Part shown: positions 7,709-16,873 of the stretch, one piece after another
Position numbering within the stretch: the first letter of the stretch is position 1
Layout of the letters: every line of letters begins with the position of its first letter
NCBI GenBank assembly: GCA_026224875.1
Contig: JAMFRU010000089.1
Coordinates: 1 to 50,258, forward strand
Source of the DNA: Acidocella sp.
Lineage (GTDB): Bacteria; Pseudomonadota; Alphaproteobacteria; Acetobacterales; Acetobacteraceae
Reading direction: 5' to 3'
DNA: 50,258 nucleotides
Translations under genes and position numbers: made by a program
Notes under the pieces: generated by a model
Database searches by the model: none
Seen by the model: only the letters and a program-made list of their open reading frames with translations
What the model was told of the DNA's origin: nothing

Positions 7709-9325
7709 GTGAACCATATGGCCGATATTTCTCCGCTCCGAGATGCCGCCCCCCTCGCCGGTACCGGCGTGCGTGTTGCAGCCGAACTCCATGCCAACCT
7801 CACCGCCCCCGCTCTGGTGGCGCATTCCTTACGCAAGGGCGAGAGCCGGCTCTCCGCCGAGGGCGCGTTGATTGTGCGCACAGGTGTGCACACCGGCCGC
7901 TCCGTTGGCGATAAATTCATCGTGGACGAGCCCGAGACCAGCGGCGATGTCTGGTGGGGCAAGATCAACCAGCGCCTGCCGCGCGAAAAATTCGACATTC
8001 TAAAAGGCCGCGTCACCGCCTATCTGCAGGGCCGCGAGCTGTTCACCCAGGATCTCTACGCCGGCGCCGATCCGGAAAACCGCATCCGCGTGCGCCTGGT
8101 CACCACCGGCGCCTGGCACGCGCTGTTCGCCCGCAACATGTTCATCCGCCCCAAGGCCGAAGAACTGGCCGGCTTTGTACCCGATTACGTGATCATCCAC
8201 GCCCCCTTCTTCGAGGCCGATCCGGCCATCGACGGCGTAAAATCCAGCTCCGCCGTGGTGCTGTCCTTCGCCGAGAAGATCATCCTCATCGCCGGTACGC
8301 AATATGCCGGCGAGATCAAGAAATCCATCTTCACCGTGATGAACTGGATTCTGCCGTCCAAGGGCATGCTGCCCATGCATTGCTCCGCCAATATCGGGCA
8401 TAAGGAAGATTCCGCCATCTTCTTCGGCCTCTCCGGCACCGGCAAAACCACACTCTCCTCCGACCCCACCCGCCGCCTCATCGGCGATGACGAGCACGGC
8501 TGGGGCCCGCATGGCGTGTTCAATTTTGAGGGCGGCTGCTACGCCAAGGTCATCGACCTGTCGCAGAAGAGCGAGCCCGAAATCTGGGCCGCCTCGCACC
8601 GCTTCGGCACCGTGCTGGAAAATGTGGTGGCGGACGCCCATGGCCAACTCGACCTCACCGACCAGACTTTTACCGAGAACACCCGCAGCTGCTACCCCGT
8701 AGAGTACATCCCCAATGTGGAGCTCTCCGGCCAGGGCAGCCAGCCGAAAAACGTGGTGATGCTCACGGCCGACGCCTTCGGCGTGCTGCCGCCGATCTCG
8801 CGCCTCACCCCGGAACAGGCCATGTACCACTACCTCTCGGGCTACACCGCCCGCGTCGCCGGTACCGAAAAAGGCATGGGCTCGGAACCGCAGGCCACCT
8901 TCTCCACCTGCTACGGCGCGCCCTTCCTGCCGCGCCACCCGCAGGTGTACGGCAAATTGCTCCAGGCGCTCATCAAACAGCACAAGGTCTCCTGCTGGCT
9001 GGTCAATACCGGCTGGACCGGCGGCGCCTATGGTGTGGGCAAGCGCATGTCCATCGCCCATACCCGCGCTTTGCTGAATGCGGCTTTGGCCGGTGAACTG
9101 GATGATGTGTCCTACCGCACCGATCCGTTCTTCGGCCTGCGAATCCCCGAACACGTTAACGGCGTACCCGACGAAGTGCTCGACCCGCGCTCCGTCTGGA
9201 CCGACAAAGCCGCCTACGACACCGCCGCCAAAAACCTCGTCCACGACTTCGTTAACAACTTCGCCTCCTTCGCCGACCACGTCGACGACGACGTTAAAGC
9301 CGCGGCGATCCGGGTCGCGGCTTAA
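7709..9325 (+). CDS. pckA: phosphoenolpyruvate carboxykinase (ATP)
   Basis: First step of gluconeogenesis: oxaloacetate plus ATP gives PEP, CO2 and ADP. 538 residues, the family length. The P-loop GLSGTGKTTLS lies near residue 239, followed by the metal site DDEHGW and FNFEGGCYAK. Later motifs include NVELSGQG and TGWTGGAYGVGKRM. GTG 7709 has GAGAGGA 10 nt upstream; the ATG at 7718 is possible but leaves about 20 nt to that site. Location close to chvI-chvG is characteristic of many alphaproteobacteria. It probably feeds carbon from the isocitrate-lyase route at 30 kb. Confidence 0.97.
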   Translation: MNHMADISPLRDAAPLAGTGVRVAAELHANLTAPALVAHSLRKGESRLSAEGALIVRTGVHTGRSVGDKFIVDEPETSGDVWWGKINQRLPREKFDILKGRVTAYLQGRELFTQDLYAGADPENRIRVRLVTTGAWHALFARNMFIRPKAEELAGFVPDYVIIHAPFFEADPAIDGVKSSSAVVLSFAEKIILIAGTQYAGEIKKSIFTVMNWILPSKGMLPMHCSANIGHKEDSAIFFGLSGTGKTTLSSDPTRRLIGDDEHGWGPHGVFNFEGGCYAKVIDLSQKSEPEIWAASHRFGTVLENVVADAHGQLDLTDQTFTENTRSCYPVEYIPNVELSGQGSQPKNVVMLTADAFGVLPPISRLTPEQAMYHYLSGYTARVAGTEKGMGSEPQATFSTCYGAPFLPRHPQVYGKLLQALIKQHKVSCWLVNTGWTGGAYGVGKRMSIAHTRALLNAALAGELDDVSYRTDPFFGLRIPEHVNGVPDEVLDPRSVWTDKAAYDTAAKNLVHDFVNNFASFADHVDDDVKAAAIRVAA

Positions 9326-9332
9326 GGAAACA

Positions 9333-9360
9333 GCGGGGAGCTTTGCCCCCCGGCCTTTTT
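9333..9360 (+). terminator. likely intrinsic terminator after pckA
   Basis: A GGGG(A)GC stem with a TTT loop pairs with GCCCCC and is followed by CGGCCTTTTT. It begins 8 bp after the pckA stop. The stem is imperfect. Confidence 0.5.
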
Positions 9361-9367
9361 CTCTAGC

Positions 9368-9841
9368 CTAGAGATCCAGATCGCTGAGGCCAGGGTGGCC
9401 GGCGGGGCGGGGGCCGGGGGGCCAGTGGAATTTGCGGGTTTCTGGGGTGATGGGGATGTCGTTGATGCTGGCGTGGCGGCTGCGCATCAGGCCGTTTTCG
9501 TCGAAGTCCCAGTTTTCATTGCCGTAGCTGCGGAACCATTGGCCGGTTTTATCGTGCCATTCGTAGCAGAAGCGCACGGCGATTTTTGTATCGGTGAAGG
9601 CCCAGAGTTCCTTGATGAGGCGGTATTCAGATTCGGCCTGCCATTTGCGCGTGAGAAATTCAACGATGGCGGGGCGGCCCTGGAGGAATTCCGAGCGGTT
9701 GCGCCATTGGCTGTCGCTTGTGTAGGCCAGTGCCACGCGGGCCGGATCGCGGCTGTTCCAACCATCTTCGGCTTTGCGCACCTTCTCGGCGGCGGTTTGG
9801 GCGGTGAAGGGCGGCAAAGGCGGGCGCTGTTCGTCGGTCAT
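9368..9841 (-). CDS. DUF1348 / SnoaL-like (NTF2-fold) protein
   Basis: 157 residues with the DUF1348 signature: [50 protein letters not shown] (first part FLTRKWQAE), [27 protein letters not shown] (first part [10 protein letters not shown]) and R-A-S-I-N-D-I-P-I. The NTF2-like cone fold usually binds small molecules; no reaction is established for this family. The start is supported by GGAGATACAA before ATG. It lies between pckA (convergent) and the terminator of pgm. Confidence 0.88.
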   Translation of the reverse strand: MTDEQRPPLPPFTAQTAAEKVRKAEDGWNSRDPARVALAYTSDSQWRNRSEFLQGRPAIVEFLTRKWQAESEYRLIKELWAFTDTKIAVRFCYEWHDKTGQWFRSYGNENWDFDENGLMRSRHASINDIPITPETRKFHWPPGPRPAGHPGLSDLDL

Positions 9842-9881
9842 TTGTATCTCCGTTCGGCGGCGAACTGCGCCGGGTCTGATG

Positions 9882-9915
9882 GGAAAAGGCCAGGGCTCTG
9901 CCCTGGCCTTTTTCC
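9882..9915 (-). terminator. intrinsic terminator between pgm and the DUF1348 gene
   Basis: AAAAGGCCAGGGC pairs with GCCCTGGCCTTTT around a TCT loop. T-runs on both strands allow bidirectional use. Directly downstream of the pgm stop codon on the minus strand. Confidence 0.8.
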
Positions 9916-9917
9916 TA

Positions 9918-11321
9918 TCAGTGCCCAGCGTTCTCGGCGTCGAAGTCCGGGGTGAGGCCGGAGGCGGAGAGTTGGGCGGCGAGGGCGGCTTTCAGGTTGG
10001 TGAGGCCGGCCTCCGAGCCGCTTTCGGCGCGGGCTACGAGTACGGCCTGGGTGTTGGAGGCGCGGAGGAGCCACCAGCCGTCTGGGGTGTTTACGCGTAC
10101 GCCGTCTGTGTCGGAGACATTTTCGCCGGCGGCTTTCAGGCGTGCGGCGACTTCGGCGACGACGGTGAATTTGCGGTCGTCGGCGCAGTCGAAGCGCAGT
10201 TCGGGGGTGTTGATGACGACGGGGAGCGAGGCGCGGAATTCGGCCACGGTTTCCGTGCCGCGCGAGATGACGCCGAGCACGCGCAAAGCGGCGTAGAGGG
10301 CGTCGTCGAACCCGTACCATTTGTCGTTATAGAATATATGGCCGGACATTTCGCCGGCGAGGGGTGAGCCCAGTTCGGCCATTTTGGATTTGATGAGCGA
10401 GTGCCCGGTTTTCCACATCAGCGGCTTGCCGCCGGCCTTGGCGATTTCGTCGAACAGCACCTGGCTGGCTTTAACGTCCGCGATGATGCTGGCGCCGGGG
10501 TGGGATTTGAGCACGTCACGCGCCATCAGGATGAGGAACTGGTCGCCGAACAGGATATGGCCTTCGTTATCGACCAGGCCGATGCGGTCGGCATCGCCGT
10601 CGAAGGCGATACCGACGTCGGCTTTATGCTCTGCCACGGCGGCGACGAGCTGTTCCAGGTTTTTCGGCACGGTCGGGTCTGGGTGGTGCGCTGGGAAATT
10701 GCCGTCGATTTTCTCGTTCAGCAGGATATGCGTGCCGGGGAGTTGTTTGACGAGCTCGACCAGCACGTCGCCGGCGGCGCCATTGCCGTTGTCCCAGACG
10801 ATCTTGAGGTCGCGCGTGCCGTCCCAATCTTTGACCATGCGCGCGATGTAGGCTTCGGACACGTCCTTGGCCGCGACACTGCCTTTGGCTTCGGTCACGA
10901 CCTCACCAGCGGCGGCACGGCTGCCGAGCGTCTGGATTTTCTCGCCGAAGAACGGCTTGTTTTGCAGCATCATCTTGAAGCCGTTGTAGTTCGGCGGGTT
11001 ATGGCTGCCGGTTACCATCACCGCGCCATCGGCATTATTGTCGAACGAGGCGAAATACAGCATCGGCGTGGGGCCCTGGCCGACATCGGTCACATCCATG
11101 CCGCTCGCGATGAGCCCGCGGATGAGGGCGGCGGATAATGTGGGGGATGACAGCCGCCCATCGCGCCCGACGACGATCTTTTTGCCGCCGGTTTCGGCCA
11201 CCATGGAACCGAACACGCGGCCGATGGCAAACGCATCCGCTTCGCTCAGGGCTTCACCGACGATGCCGCGAATATCGTATTCGCGCAGGCTGCTGGACGA
11301 GAATTTATGCGTAAAGCTCAT
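9918..11321 (-). CDS. phosphomannomutase/phosphoglucomutase
   Basis: Interconverts hexose 6- and 1-phosphates for sugar nucleotide and polysaccharide synthesis. 467 residues. N-terminal [10 protein letters not shown], the phosphoserine loop [11 protein letters not shown] (S106), the metal-binding FDGDADRIG near residue 250, the sugar-binding [11 protein letters not shown] and the phosphate-binding RASNTQ near the C terminus are all present. The gene follows galU by 12 bp, so the pair makes glucose-1-phosphate and then UDP-glucose. AlgC/ManB-like bifunctional activity is likely; the symbol is left open because several names are used. Confidence 0.94.
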   Translation of the reverse strand: MSFTHKFSSSSLREYDIRGIVGEALSEADAFAIGRVFGSMVAETGGKKIVVGRDGRLSSPTLSAALIRGLIASGMDVTDVGQGPTPMLYFASFDNNADGAVMVTGSHNPPNYNGFKMMLQNKPFFGEKIQTLGSRAAAGEVVTEAKGSVAAKDVSEAYIARMVKDWDGTRDLKIVWDNGNGAAGDVLVELVKQLPGTHILLNEKIDGNFPAHHPDPTVPKNLEQLVAAVAEHKADVGIAFDGDADRIGLVDNEGHILFGDQFLILMARDVLKSHPGASIIADVKASQVLFDEIAKAGGKPLMWKTGHSLIKSKMAELGSPLAGEMSGHIFYNDKWYGFDDALYAALRVLGVISRGTETVAEFRASLPVVINTPELRFDCADDRKFTVVAEVAARLKAAGENVSDTDGVRVNTPDGWWLLRASNTQAVLVARAESGSEAGLTNLKAALAAQLSASGLTPDFDAENAGH

Positions 11322-11333
11322 GCGGCACCCACT

Positions 11334-12209
11334 TCAAGAGTTAACGTAGTTCTTCAAAAACGCGCGCACGGCGGGCCCGAGGTCGGGCCGGGCCAGCGAG
11401 AAGGCGATTTGCGCTTCAAGGAAGCCGATTTTATCGCCGCAATCGAAACGCTTGCCTTCGAATTTTAGCCCGTGGAACGGCGTATGGCCGATCATCTTGG
11501 CCATAGCATCGGTCAGCTGCACCTCGTTGCCGGCGCCGCGTTCCATCAGCGAGAGATGTTTCACCACCTCGGGCAGAAGAATATAGCGGCCGATGACCGA
11601 GAGGTTGGACGGCGCGTTTTCAGGTGCTGGTTTTTCCACCAGCCCGGTGACCTCAACGCGGTCGCCATTGGTCTCGCCCACTTTGAGAATACCGTAGCGG
11701 TTGGTCTGTTCGCGCGGCACTTCGGACACCGCGACCACATTACCGCCGGTTTCGTTATACACGTTCACCAGCTGCGTCATGCAGGGGGTATCGCTCAGTA
11801 CCAGATCATCGGGCAGCAAAATCGCGAATGCGTCGTCGCCGATGAACGTGCGGGCGCACCAGATGGCATGGCCGAGGCCCAGCGGCACCTGCTGGCGCAC
11901 GGTGGTGATGGAGCCGGGCGGCATCGCCTCTTCACGCAGCAATTCCAGCGCCTCGCGCTTGTTGCGTTCGGCCAGCGTGGCTTCCAGCTCGAAGGCGATG
12001 TCGAAATGGTCGATGAGTGCGGTTTTGCCGCGCCCGGTGACCATACAGAACTGCTCGATACCGGCGGCGCGCGCTTCATCCACCGCATATTGGATCAGCG
12101 GTTTATCGACGACCGGAAGCATTTCCTTCGGCATGGCTTTGGTGGCGGGCAGGAAGCGTGTGCCGAGGCCTGCGACCGGAAGCACGGCCTTGCGCAATGG
12201 TTTAACCAA
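11334..12209 (-). CDS. galU: UTP-glucose-1-phosphate uridylyltransferase
   Basis: Makes UDP-glucose from UTP and glucose-1-phosphate. 291 residues from a TTG start at 12209. AAGGAGG lies 5 nt upstream, which decides the start; a longer frame to 12281 adds a tail unlike the family. The nucleotide-binding GLGTRFLPATKAMPKEMLP (residues 14-32) and VDKPLIQYAVDEA are clear, as is the later GLVEKPAPENAPSN. Co-transcribed with the phosphohexomutase gene. It probably supplies precursors for surface polysaccharide, consistent with the pyruvyltransferase at the right edge. Confidence 0.95.
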   Translation of the reverse strand: MVKPLRKAVLPVAGLGTRFLPATKAMPKEMLPVVDKPLIQYAVDEARAAGIEQFCMVTGRGKTALIDHFDIAFELEATLAERNKREALELLREEAMPPGSITTVRQQVPLGLGHAIWCARTFIGDDAFAILLPDDLVLSDTPCMTQLVNVYNETGGNVVAVSEVPREQTNRYGILKVGETNGDRVEVTGLVEKPAPENAPSNLSVIGRYILLPEVVKHLSLMERGAGNEVQLTDAMAKMIGHTPFHGLKFEGKRFDCGDKIGFLEAQIAFSLARPDLGPAVRAFLKNYVNS

Positions 12210-12342
12210 GAAATCCTCCTTGTGCTTATGGGGGAGCGGATAGGCTGTCCATGTCCTGCCATGGCAGCTGGCATGCGGCAACCGATGATCAGGTAAAGAA
12301 TTTTTTATTGAACAACCACAATGTCGTTACGGCCTGCGCCGG

Positions 12343-13308
12343 TTAGGCGGTAACCGCCTGTGCCGCCGGTATCTTCATCATGGTTCCCGTCATGGGAATG
12401 AAGAAGCAGCCCATATCGCGGCGTGAGTGGATCTTTCCGGCGGCATCCTTGTGGTAAATGTAGAACACCTGGCCCTGCTTGAAGGGCTGGCCGATGGGGA
12501 TGATCATCCGCCCGCCCGGTTTTAGCTGCTGGAACAGCGCCGGCGGGGCGTATTGGGCGGCGCAGGTTACGATGATGAGATCGAAGCCGTCTTTCTGCTC
12601 CGGCCAGCCGTAATAGCCATCGCCCACGCGCGAGCTGATGTTGTCATAGCCCAGAGGGGCGAAAATTTGCTTTACCGCATTGCCGAGCGGCTGGATGATC
12701 TCGATGGAATAGGCGTGGCTGACGATGCGTGAGAGCAGCGAGGATTGAAACCCGGAGCCGGTGCCGATTTCCAGCGAGACATCGCCCGGTTTGGGGGCCA
12801 GCACCTGCGTCATATAGGCCTGGCCGAGATAATCGGAGAGCGCCGAGCCGTAGCCGAGCGCCCAGGGCTTGGGCGGCTGGTCATAGGCGTCGCCGCAGGT
12901 GGTGTGATGTTCCTGGTAGTTATAATGGTAATATTCGCGCGGCAGTGCGGCGAAGGCGGCCAGCACCAGCGGGTCTGGCGAGCCGAGGCGCTGGGTGAGG
13001 TAGCTGGAAATCAGCTTCATCGCCGCCGGTTTGCGGGCCTGGATGGCGTTGAACTGGTCGTCGGTGAGTGTCACCGGGCGGCCAGACGCGCTCATGGCCG
13101 CCTGGAATGCGGCGCGGTCCCATGGCTTGCCGTTGGGCGTGGCTGGGGTCGGCAGCGTGGCCGCTGTGCTTGGCAAAGCGGGCGGCGCATTGTTTGCGGC
13201 GGCGCTGTTGGTGGCGAAAGCGGCGGTAGCAAAAGCCGGGGCGGTGGCGCAGGCGGTCAGGCCGGCGATCAATCCGCGGCGGCCGAGCGTCTCAAAATGG
13301 GGAGCCAA
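12343..13308 (-). CDS. exported PCMT-like (protein-L-isoaspartate methyltransferase fold) protein
   Basis: 321 residues. The N terminus LGRRGLIAGLTACATAPAFA looks like a twin-arginine or Sec signal with a hydrophobic core and Ala-rich cleavage region. A linker rich in Ala/Pro follows. The SAM-binding motif LEIGTGSGFQSSLL is at 179-192, as in PCMT. The usual active-site stretch (QTISQPY) is replaced by GSALSDYLGQAY, so isoaspartate repair activity is doubtful. The TTG start at 13308 has AAGGA upstream. The first 40 bp overlap the 3' end of the membrane aminopropyltransferase-like gene, suggesting coupled translation. Confidence 0.75.
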   Translation of the reverse strand: MAPHFETLGRRGLIAGLTACATAPAFATAAFATNSAAANNAPPALPSTAATLPTPATPNGKPWDRAAFQAAMSASGRPVTLTDDQFNAIQARKPAAMKLISSYLTQRLGSPDPLVLAAFAALPREYYHYNYQEHHTTCGDAYDQPPKPWALGYGSALSDYLGQAYMTQVLAPKPGDVSLEIGTGSGFQSSLLSRIVSHAYSIEIIQPLGNAVKQIFAPLGYDNISSRVGDGYYGWPEQKDGFDLIIVTCAAQYAPPALFQQLKPGGRMIIPIGQPFKQGQVFYIYHKDAAGKIHSRRDMGCFFIPMTGTMMKIPAAQAVTA

Positions 13309-15710
13309 TTTGTTTTTCCTTCAGGGACGGGGAGGCTTAATGTCGCGACAGCATAGAGCAGAATTGCGCCGCCTAAAACCGCATGCAACCCGATATTACG
13401 CAGCAAAAGATTAGCCAAGGGCGGGGCGACGACCGAAAGTGCGCCGTTCAGCCCCCAGGCCCAGGGCAGAAAGAATTTTTGGGCGCGGACCCGTTCCAGC
13501 CCGAGCGGAAACGGTATGCCCATGGCGAGGCTTACGGGTGCCAACGCCAGCACCGCCAGGGCCACGCGTACCCCGTAAGTCAGCCCGCCGCCCGCCAGAA
13601 CCGCCGGGCCCGCGGCGAAATACATCAGCGCGCCCCAGGCGGCGATGACGGCGAATGCACCGGCCACGGCCTTGCCGGGGTGGGCGGCAAACCGGCCGGA
13701 GAGGAAGCTGCCCAGCCCCGAGAAGGCCAGCAGCACGCTGAGCACGAGGGAAAATGCGGTGGCGCGGTCGTTCAGCAGCAGGCTGACACGCTCGATGGCG
13801 AAGATTTCGAGAAACATATAGGCGAGCGCCAGCGCCGAGAAATACAGCGCCGGGCGCGGCACGGAAAACCCGCGCCGTTCGCGTTTGGGGGCGGCCAGCG
13901 GCACCAGCAGGACCAAGGCGGCGATGATCATGGCCTGGGCCAGCACGGCCAGGTTCACCAGCGCGCCAATCTCCGCCTGGGGTAGAATTTGCAGCCGGGC
14001 GAGCAGCAAAGACAATTGGTTAAGCCGCAATATGGCGAAAAACGCTGGGCGGTCGTCGGTTACGGGGCGCAGATCAAACGCCTGGGACGACACTGTGGGC
14101 TCCCCCGCGAGAATGCCGGCGGCTTCGTCGGCGATGGAGTCATCCATTGCGGTTTCATCCGCCGTGCCGTTTACGAAGGAGACGGCGGGGAGGTCGTTAT
14201 AGAGGTTATCCCGGGCCGCTATGGGGTCGAAACCTTTGTAGTAGGACACATCGAAGGAGCGGTCGTCGCACCATTTGGCCGCTGCCTGGATGTCGGCGGC
14301 GGAGAACGGTGTGTTGCTGGCCAGGAGGCGTACGTTCCAGGCTGAGCGATACATGATCACATACGGCCCGGCGTCGTTGATCCCGCGCATGCGGTAGGCT
14401 TCGCGCATCGTCGCCAGCAGGCGCAGGGCATAGGCCGGGAAATCCTGGATCGAGATTGGTACCGAGAGCATGCCGCCGGGGGTGAGTGCGTTCAGATCCG
14501 CGGCGAAGGCCTGGGCCGAGACGGCGTAGACATTGGCGGGGGCGGCATCGAGGAAATCGGGGGCGATATCGATCACGTCGTAACGCTGGCCGGTGAGAAC
14601 GGCGGCGCGTGGATTGTCATTGAAAATTCGCAAGGAGGGGTCTGCGGCCAGAGGTGGCGAGGCCCCGAGACCCTGCGTCATGGCCCGGTACAGCACCGGC
14701 TCGGGCTCCAGCGCATCCACATGCGCGGCACCCAACGCCAGGGTTTCCGCGGTGCGGAACCCGCCGGAGGTGCCGATGAGCAGGGTTGAGGCATGCGGGC
14801 GTAAAACATAGGGCAGCGCATCCAGCGCGCCGGGGGCGTAACCCGTGCCACTCACGCCTGGGCGCGGCAGGCTCGCGATGCGGATACCGTCCCGGTACAG
14901 CCCATAAGAGCGCGGCGGGCCGGGGTAGCCGAGCATCGCGGAATCATTGGAAATATCGGTGTTCACCCGCTCGGTGAAATCATCGAGCAGCATGTATTCG
15001 CCGCGCGGGCTGTGCAGTGTGGCGAGGATTTTGGCGTTCGGCGTGTGCAGCGGCGGGTAGATGGGTTTGTACTGGCTTAGCGCCGCCTGCGGCCCGAGGG
15101 CCAGAAGCGCCTCGCTCAACCCCAGGGCCAGTACCGCCGCCAGCACGGCGCGCTTGCGGTAGCGCTGCGTGAATAGACCGGCCAAAGCCAGCAGCGGCAG
15201 CAGGCAGGCGGTTAACGCGAAGGCTGGTACCAGATACATCAGCCCCAGCACGAGGATTGTGCCGAGGCCTGCGCCCAGCATGTCCGCCGCATAAACCTTG
15301 CCCAGCTGCACGGTGGCGGTGGTGAAACACAGCGAGATGAACAGGCCGGTGAGGTAGAAGAATGGCAGGAGGGCGATGTAATACAGCCCGATATTCTGCA
15401 ATTGAGGCAGCCAGGTCGCCTGGTTTTGCAGTGCCAGCGGGTTGAACGGGTTGAGGATGACACCGCAATAGCCCAAGGCCGCGCTGAGGGTGAGCAGGGC
15501 CGGGAGTGCGGCGAACAGCCGCTCGGCATGGCGGAGCAAAACCCCTTCGGCCAGGGCCAGCGTAACACCGGAAAACGCAAACCCGGCCATGACGATGGAA
15601 ATCACCCAATAGCCATAATCCGACCAGTTCGCGACGGCGAAATAGCGGGTCAGCGCCGTCTCCAGCCCCACGGCGGCGGCCGAGACAAAAAACAGCGGCA
15701 GGAGTCTCAT
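13269..15710 (-). CDS. membrane protein with spermidine-synthase-like domain
   Basis: 813 residues. About six N-terminal membrane segments (residues 1-210), a soluble Rossmann-type domain and a C-terminal membrane block (about 590-800). The soluble part has LLIGTSGGFRTAETLALGA followed by VDALEPEP, the SAM/decarboxylated-SAM site of aminopropyltransferases. DVIDIAPDFLD replaces the catalytic D-x-x-D-P region, so polyamine synthesis is uncertain. Such fused membrane proteins are common in bacteria but have no firm function. Upstream is a 75-residue AT-rich gene, 7 bp away; downstream is the overlapping exported PCMT-like gene. Confidence 0.8.
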   Translation of the reverse strand: MRLLPLFFVSAAAVGLETALTRYFAVANWSDYGYWVISIVMAGFAFSGVTLALAEGVLLRHAERLFAALPALLTLSAALGYCGVILNPFNPLALQNQATWLPQLQNIGLYYIALLPFFYLTGLFISLCFTTATVQLGKVYAADMLGAGLGTILVLGLMYLVPAFALTACLLPLLALAGLFTQRYRKRAVLAAVLALGLSEALLALGPQAALSQYKPIYPPLHTPNAKILATLHSPRGEYMLLDDFTERVNTDISNDSAMLGYPGPPRSYGLYRDGIRIASLPRPGVSGTGYAPGALDALPYVLRPHASTLLIGTSGGFRTAETLALGAAHVDALEPEPVLYRAMTQGLGASPPLAADPSLRIFNDNPRAAVLTGQRYDVIDIAPDFLDAAPANVYAVSAQAFAADLNALTPGGMLSVPISIQDFPAYALRLLATMREAYRMRGINDAGPYVIMYRSAWNVRLLASNTPFSAADIQAAAKWCDDRSFDVSYYKGFDPIAARDNLYNDLPAVSFVNGTADETAMDDSIADEAAGILAGEPTVSSQAFDLRPVTDDRPAFFAILRLNQLSLLLARLQILPQAEIGALVNLAVLAQAMIIAALVLLVPLAAPKRERRGFSVPRPALYFSALALAYMFLEIFAIERVSLLLNDRATAFSLVLSVLLAFSGLGSFLSGRFAAHPGKAVAGAFAVIAAWGALMYFAAGPAVLAGGGLTYGVRVALAVLALAPVSLAMGIPFPLGLERVRAQKFFLPWAWGLNGALSVVAPPLANLLLRNIGLHAVLGGAILLYAVATLSLPVPEGKTNWLPILRRSAAAD

Positions 15711-15717
15711 GGCGCGT

Positions 15718-15945
15718 TCATGTTCGCGCTAGCAACTCAAAATCTTCATCTGCCTCATCATAATAGAAAATCTGCCCATTATCCGCCTTTATAATTATTC
15801 CCTTCCCTTTATATGCCCAACTGGTTTCAGGAAACTCTTGGCTATATATCCCATCATCAATGGAGCAAACTACAACTCCACACACACTTGGCCAGAGCCT
15901 TACTCGATCCCCAACGTTAATTTGATCTCCACTATAATATTTCAT
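15718..15945 (-). CDS. small hypothetical protein, AT-rich insert
   Basis: 75 residues. The pattern MKYYSGDQINVGDRVRLWPS, GVVVCSIDDGIYSQEFPE, WAYKGKGIIIK and DEADEDFELLAR suggests a small beta barrel of SH3 type. I recall similar short proteins being encoded beside polymorphic toxin loci as possible immunity proteins, but no toxin is visible here. Codons are far AT-richer than in neighbours, a sign of recent transfer. GGAG lies 13 nt before the ATG. Ends 7 bp before the aminopropyltransferase-like gene. Confidence 0.65.
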   Translation of the reverse strand: MKYYSGDQINVGDRVRLWPSVCGVVVCSIDDGIYSQEFPETSWAYKGKGIIIKADNGQIFYYDEADEDFELLART

Positions 15946-16012
15946 TTCGAACTAACTCCAAACTTAAGGAGGCATCGGCACTGAGCCTGGCGGCGGCTCA
16001 GTCACTGTCGTT

Positions 16013-16840
16013 TCATTGGGGCGGGACGTCAGTATCCAGGAAATGTTGCAGCAAATCGTTAAACCGCGTGGGTTCGTCGACAAACAGCGCATGGCCCGCT
16101 TTGGGGAATACCGCAATGGTTGTGTTGGGCCGGTCTATGAGCAAATTGTTGGCTTGGCCCTGCAAATGCGGCCGCACCACGTACAGCACCGGCACATCGG
16201 TGGAGAGGATGGCCTCTTTCCAATAGGTTCGCGGCACGGGGTAGCGCAACAACTCGGCGGCATAAGGGGCGGGCAGGCGCTCGCAGCTTGCCGTCAGCCG
16301 GTCGAGATAGGCGGCGGGTTGGCGGGTGCGAAACATGCCGGAAACGAATTGCGCCATCGTCGGTGTGGGGCGTGGCGGGCCGCGCGGGGCGGTGGGCGCG
16401 GGGTTCTCCCCAACGGAATTATCGATGAACACCAGCCCGGTGAGCCTGCTGTTCCCGCCTTGATGCACCCAGGCCAGCGTATCCAGTACGCCGAGCGACC
16501 AGCCGATAACCACCACCTGGCCCGGTAGCCGGTCCACCAGCTCGCCGATATCCTGCCCGCGCCGGTCCTGGTTATAGCCGCTGCTGGTGATCTCGGACTC
16601 GCCCTGGCCGCGCGGGTCGAACAGGATGACGCGGTAATGCGTGCCGAAGGCTGCCAACTGGGGGGCAAAGATCCAGCTGGGCATGGTCCAGCCGGGCACG
16701 AACACCAGCGCTGGTGCGTTGGTTGGCCCGGTCTGGGTGTAATGCAGCCGCGCGCCGTCCGAGGCGGTAAAATACACATCTTCGGCACAGGCTGGTGCGG
16801 CGGAAATCATGAGTAGGAGTAAGGACAACAGGAACCGCAT
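16013..16840 (-). CDS. exported alpha/beta hydrolase
   Basis: 275 residues. A signal peptide is visible (MRFLLSLLLLMISAAPACA, cleavage near residue 19). The fold shows the oxyanion region FVPGWTMPSW, FDPRGQGES, the nucleophile elbow GWSLG (S115) and the histidine region KAGHALFVDEP. The catalytic acid is probably D217 or a neighbour in STDVPVLYVV. Substrate unknown; it may be an esterase or haloperoxidase-like enzyme acting in the periplasm. The next minus-strand gene upstream is the Sua5-type gene, 33 bp away. Confidence 0.85.
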   Translation of the reverse strand: MRFLLSLLLLMISAAPACAEDVYFTASDGARLHYTQTGPTNAPALVFVPGWTMPSWIFAPQLAAFGTHYRVILFDPRGQGESEITSSGYNQDRRGQDIGELVDRLPGQVVVIGWSLGVLDTLAWVHQGGNSRLTGLVFIDNSVGENPAPTAPRGPPRPTPTMAQFVSGMFRTRQPAAYLDRLTASCERLPAPYAAELLRYPVPRTYWKEAILSTDVPVLYVVRPHLQGQANNLLIDRPNTTIAVFPKAGHALFVDEPTRFNDLLQHFLDTDVPPQ

Positions 16841-16873
16841 TGGCGCAATCTGCGCTTGGCTCCCGCTTGCCTG

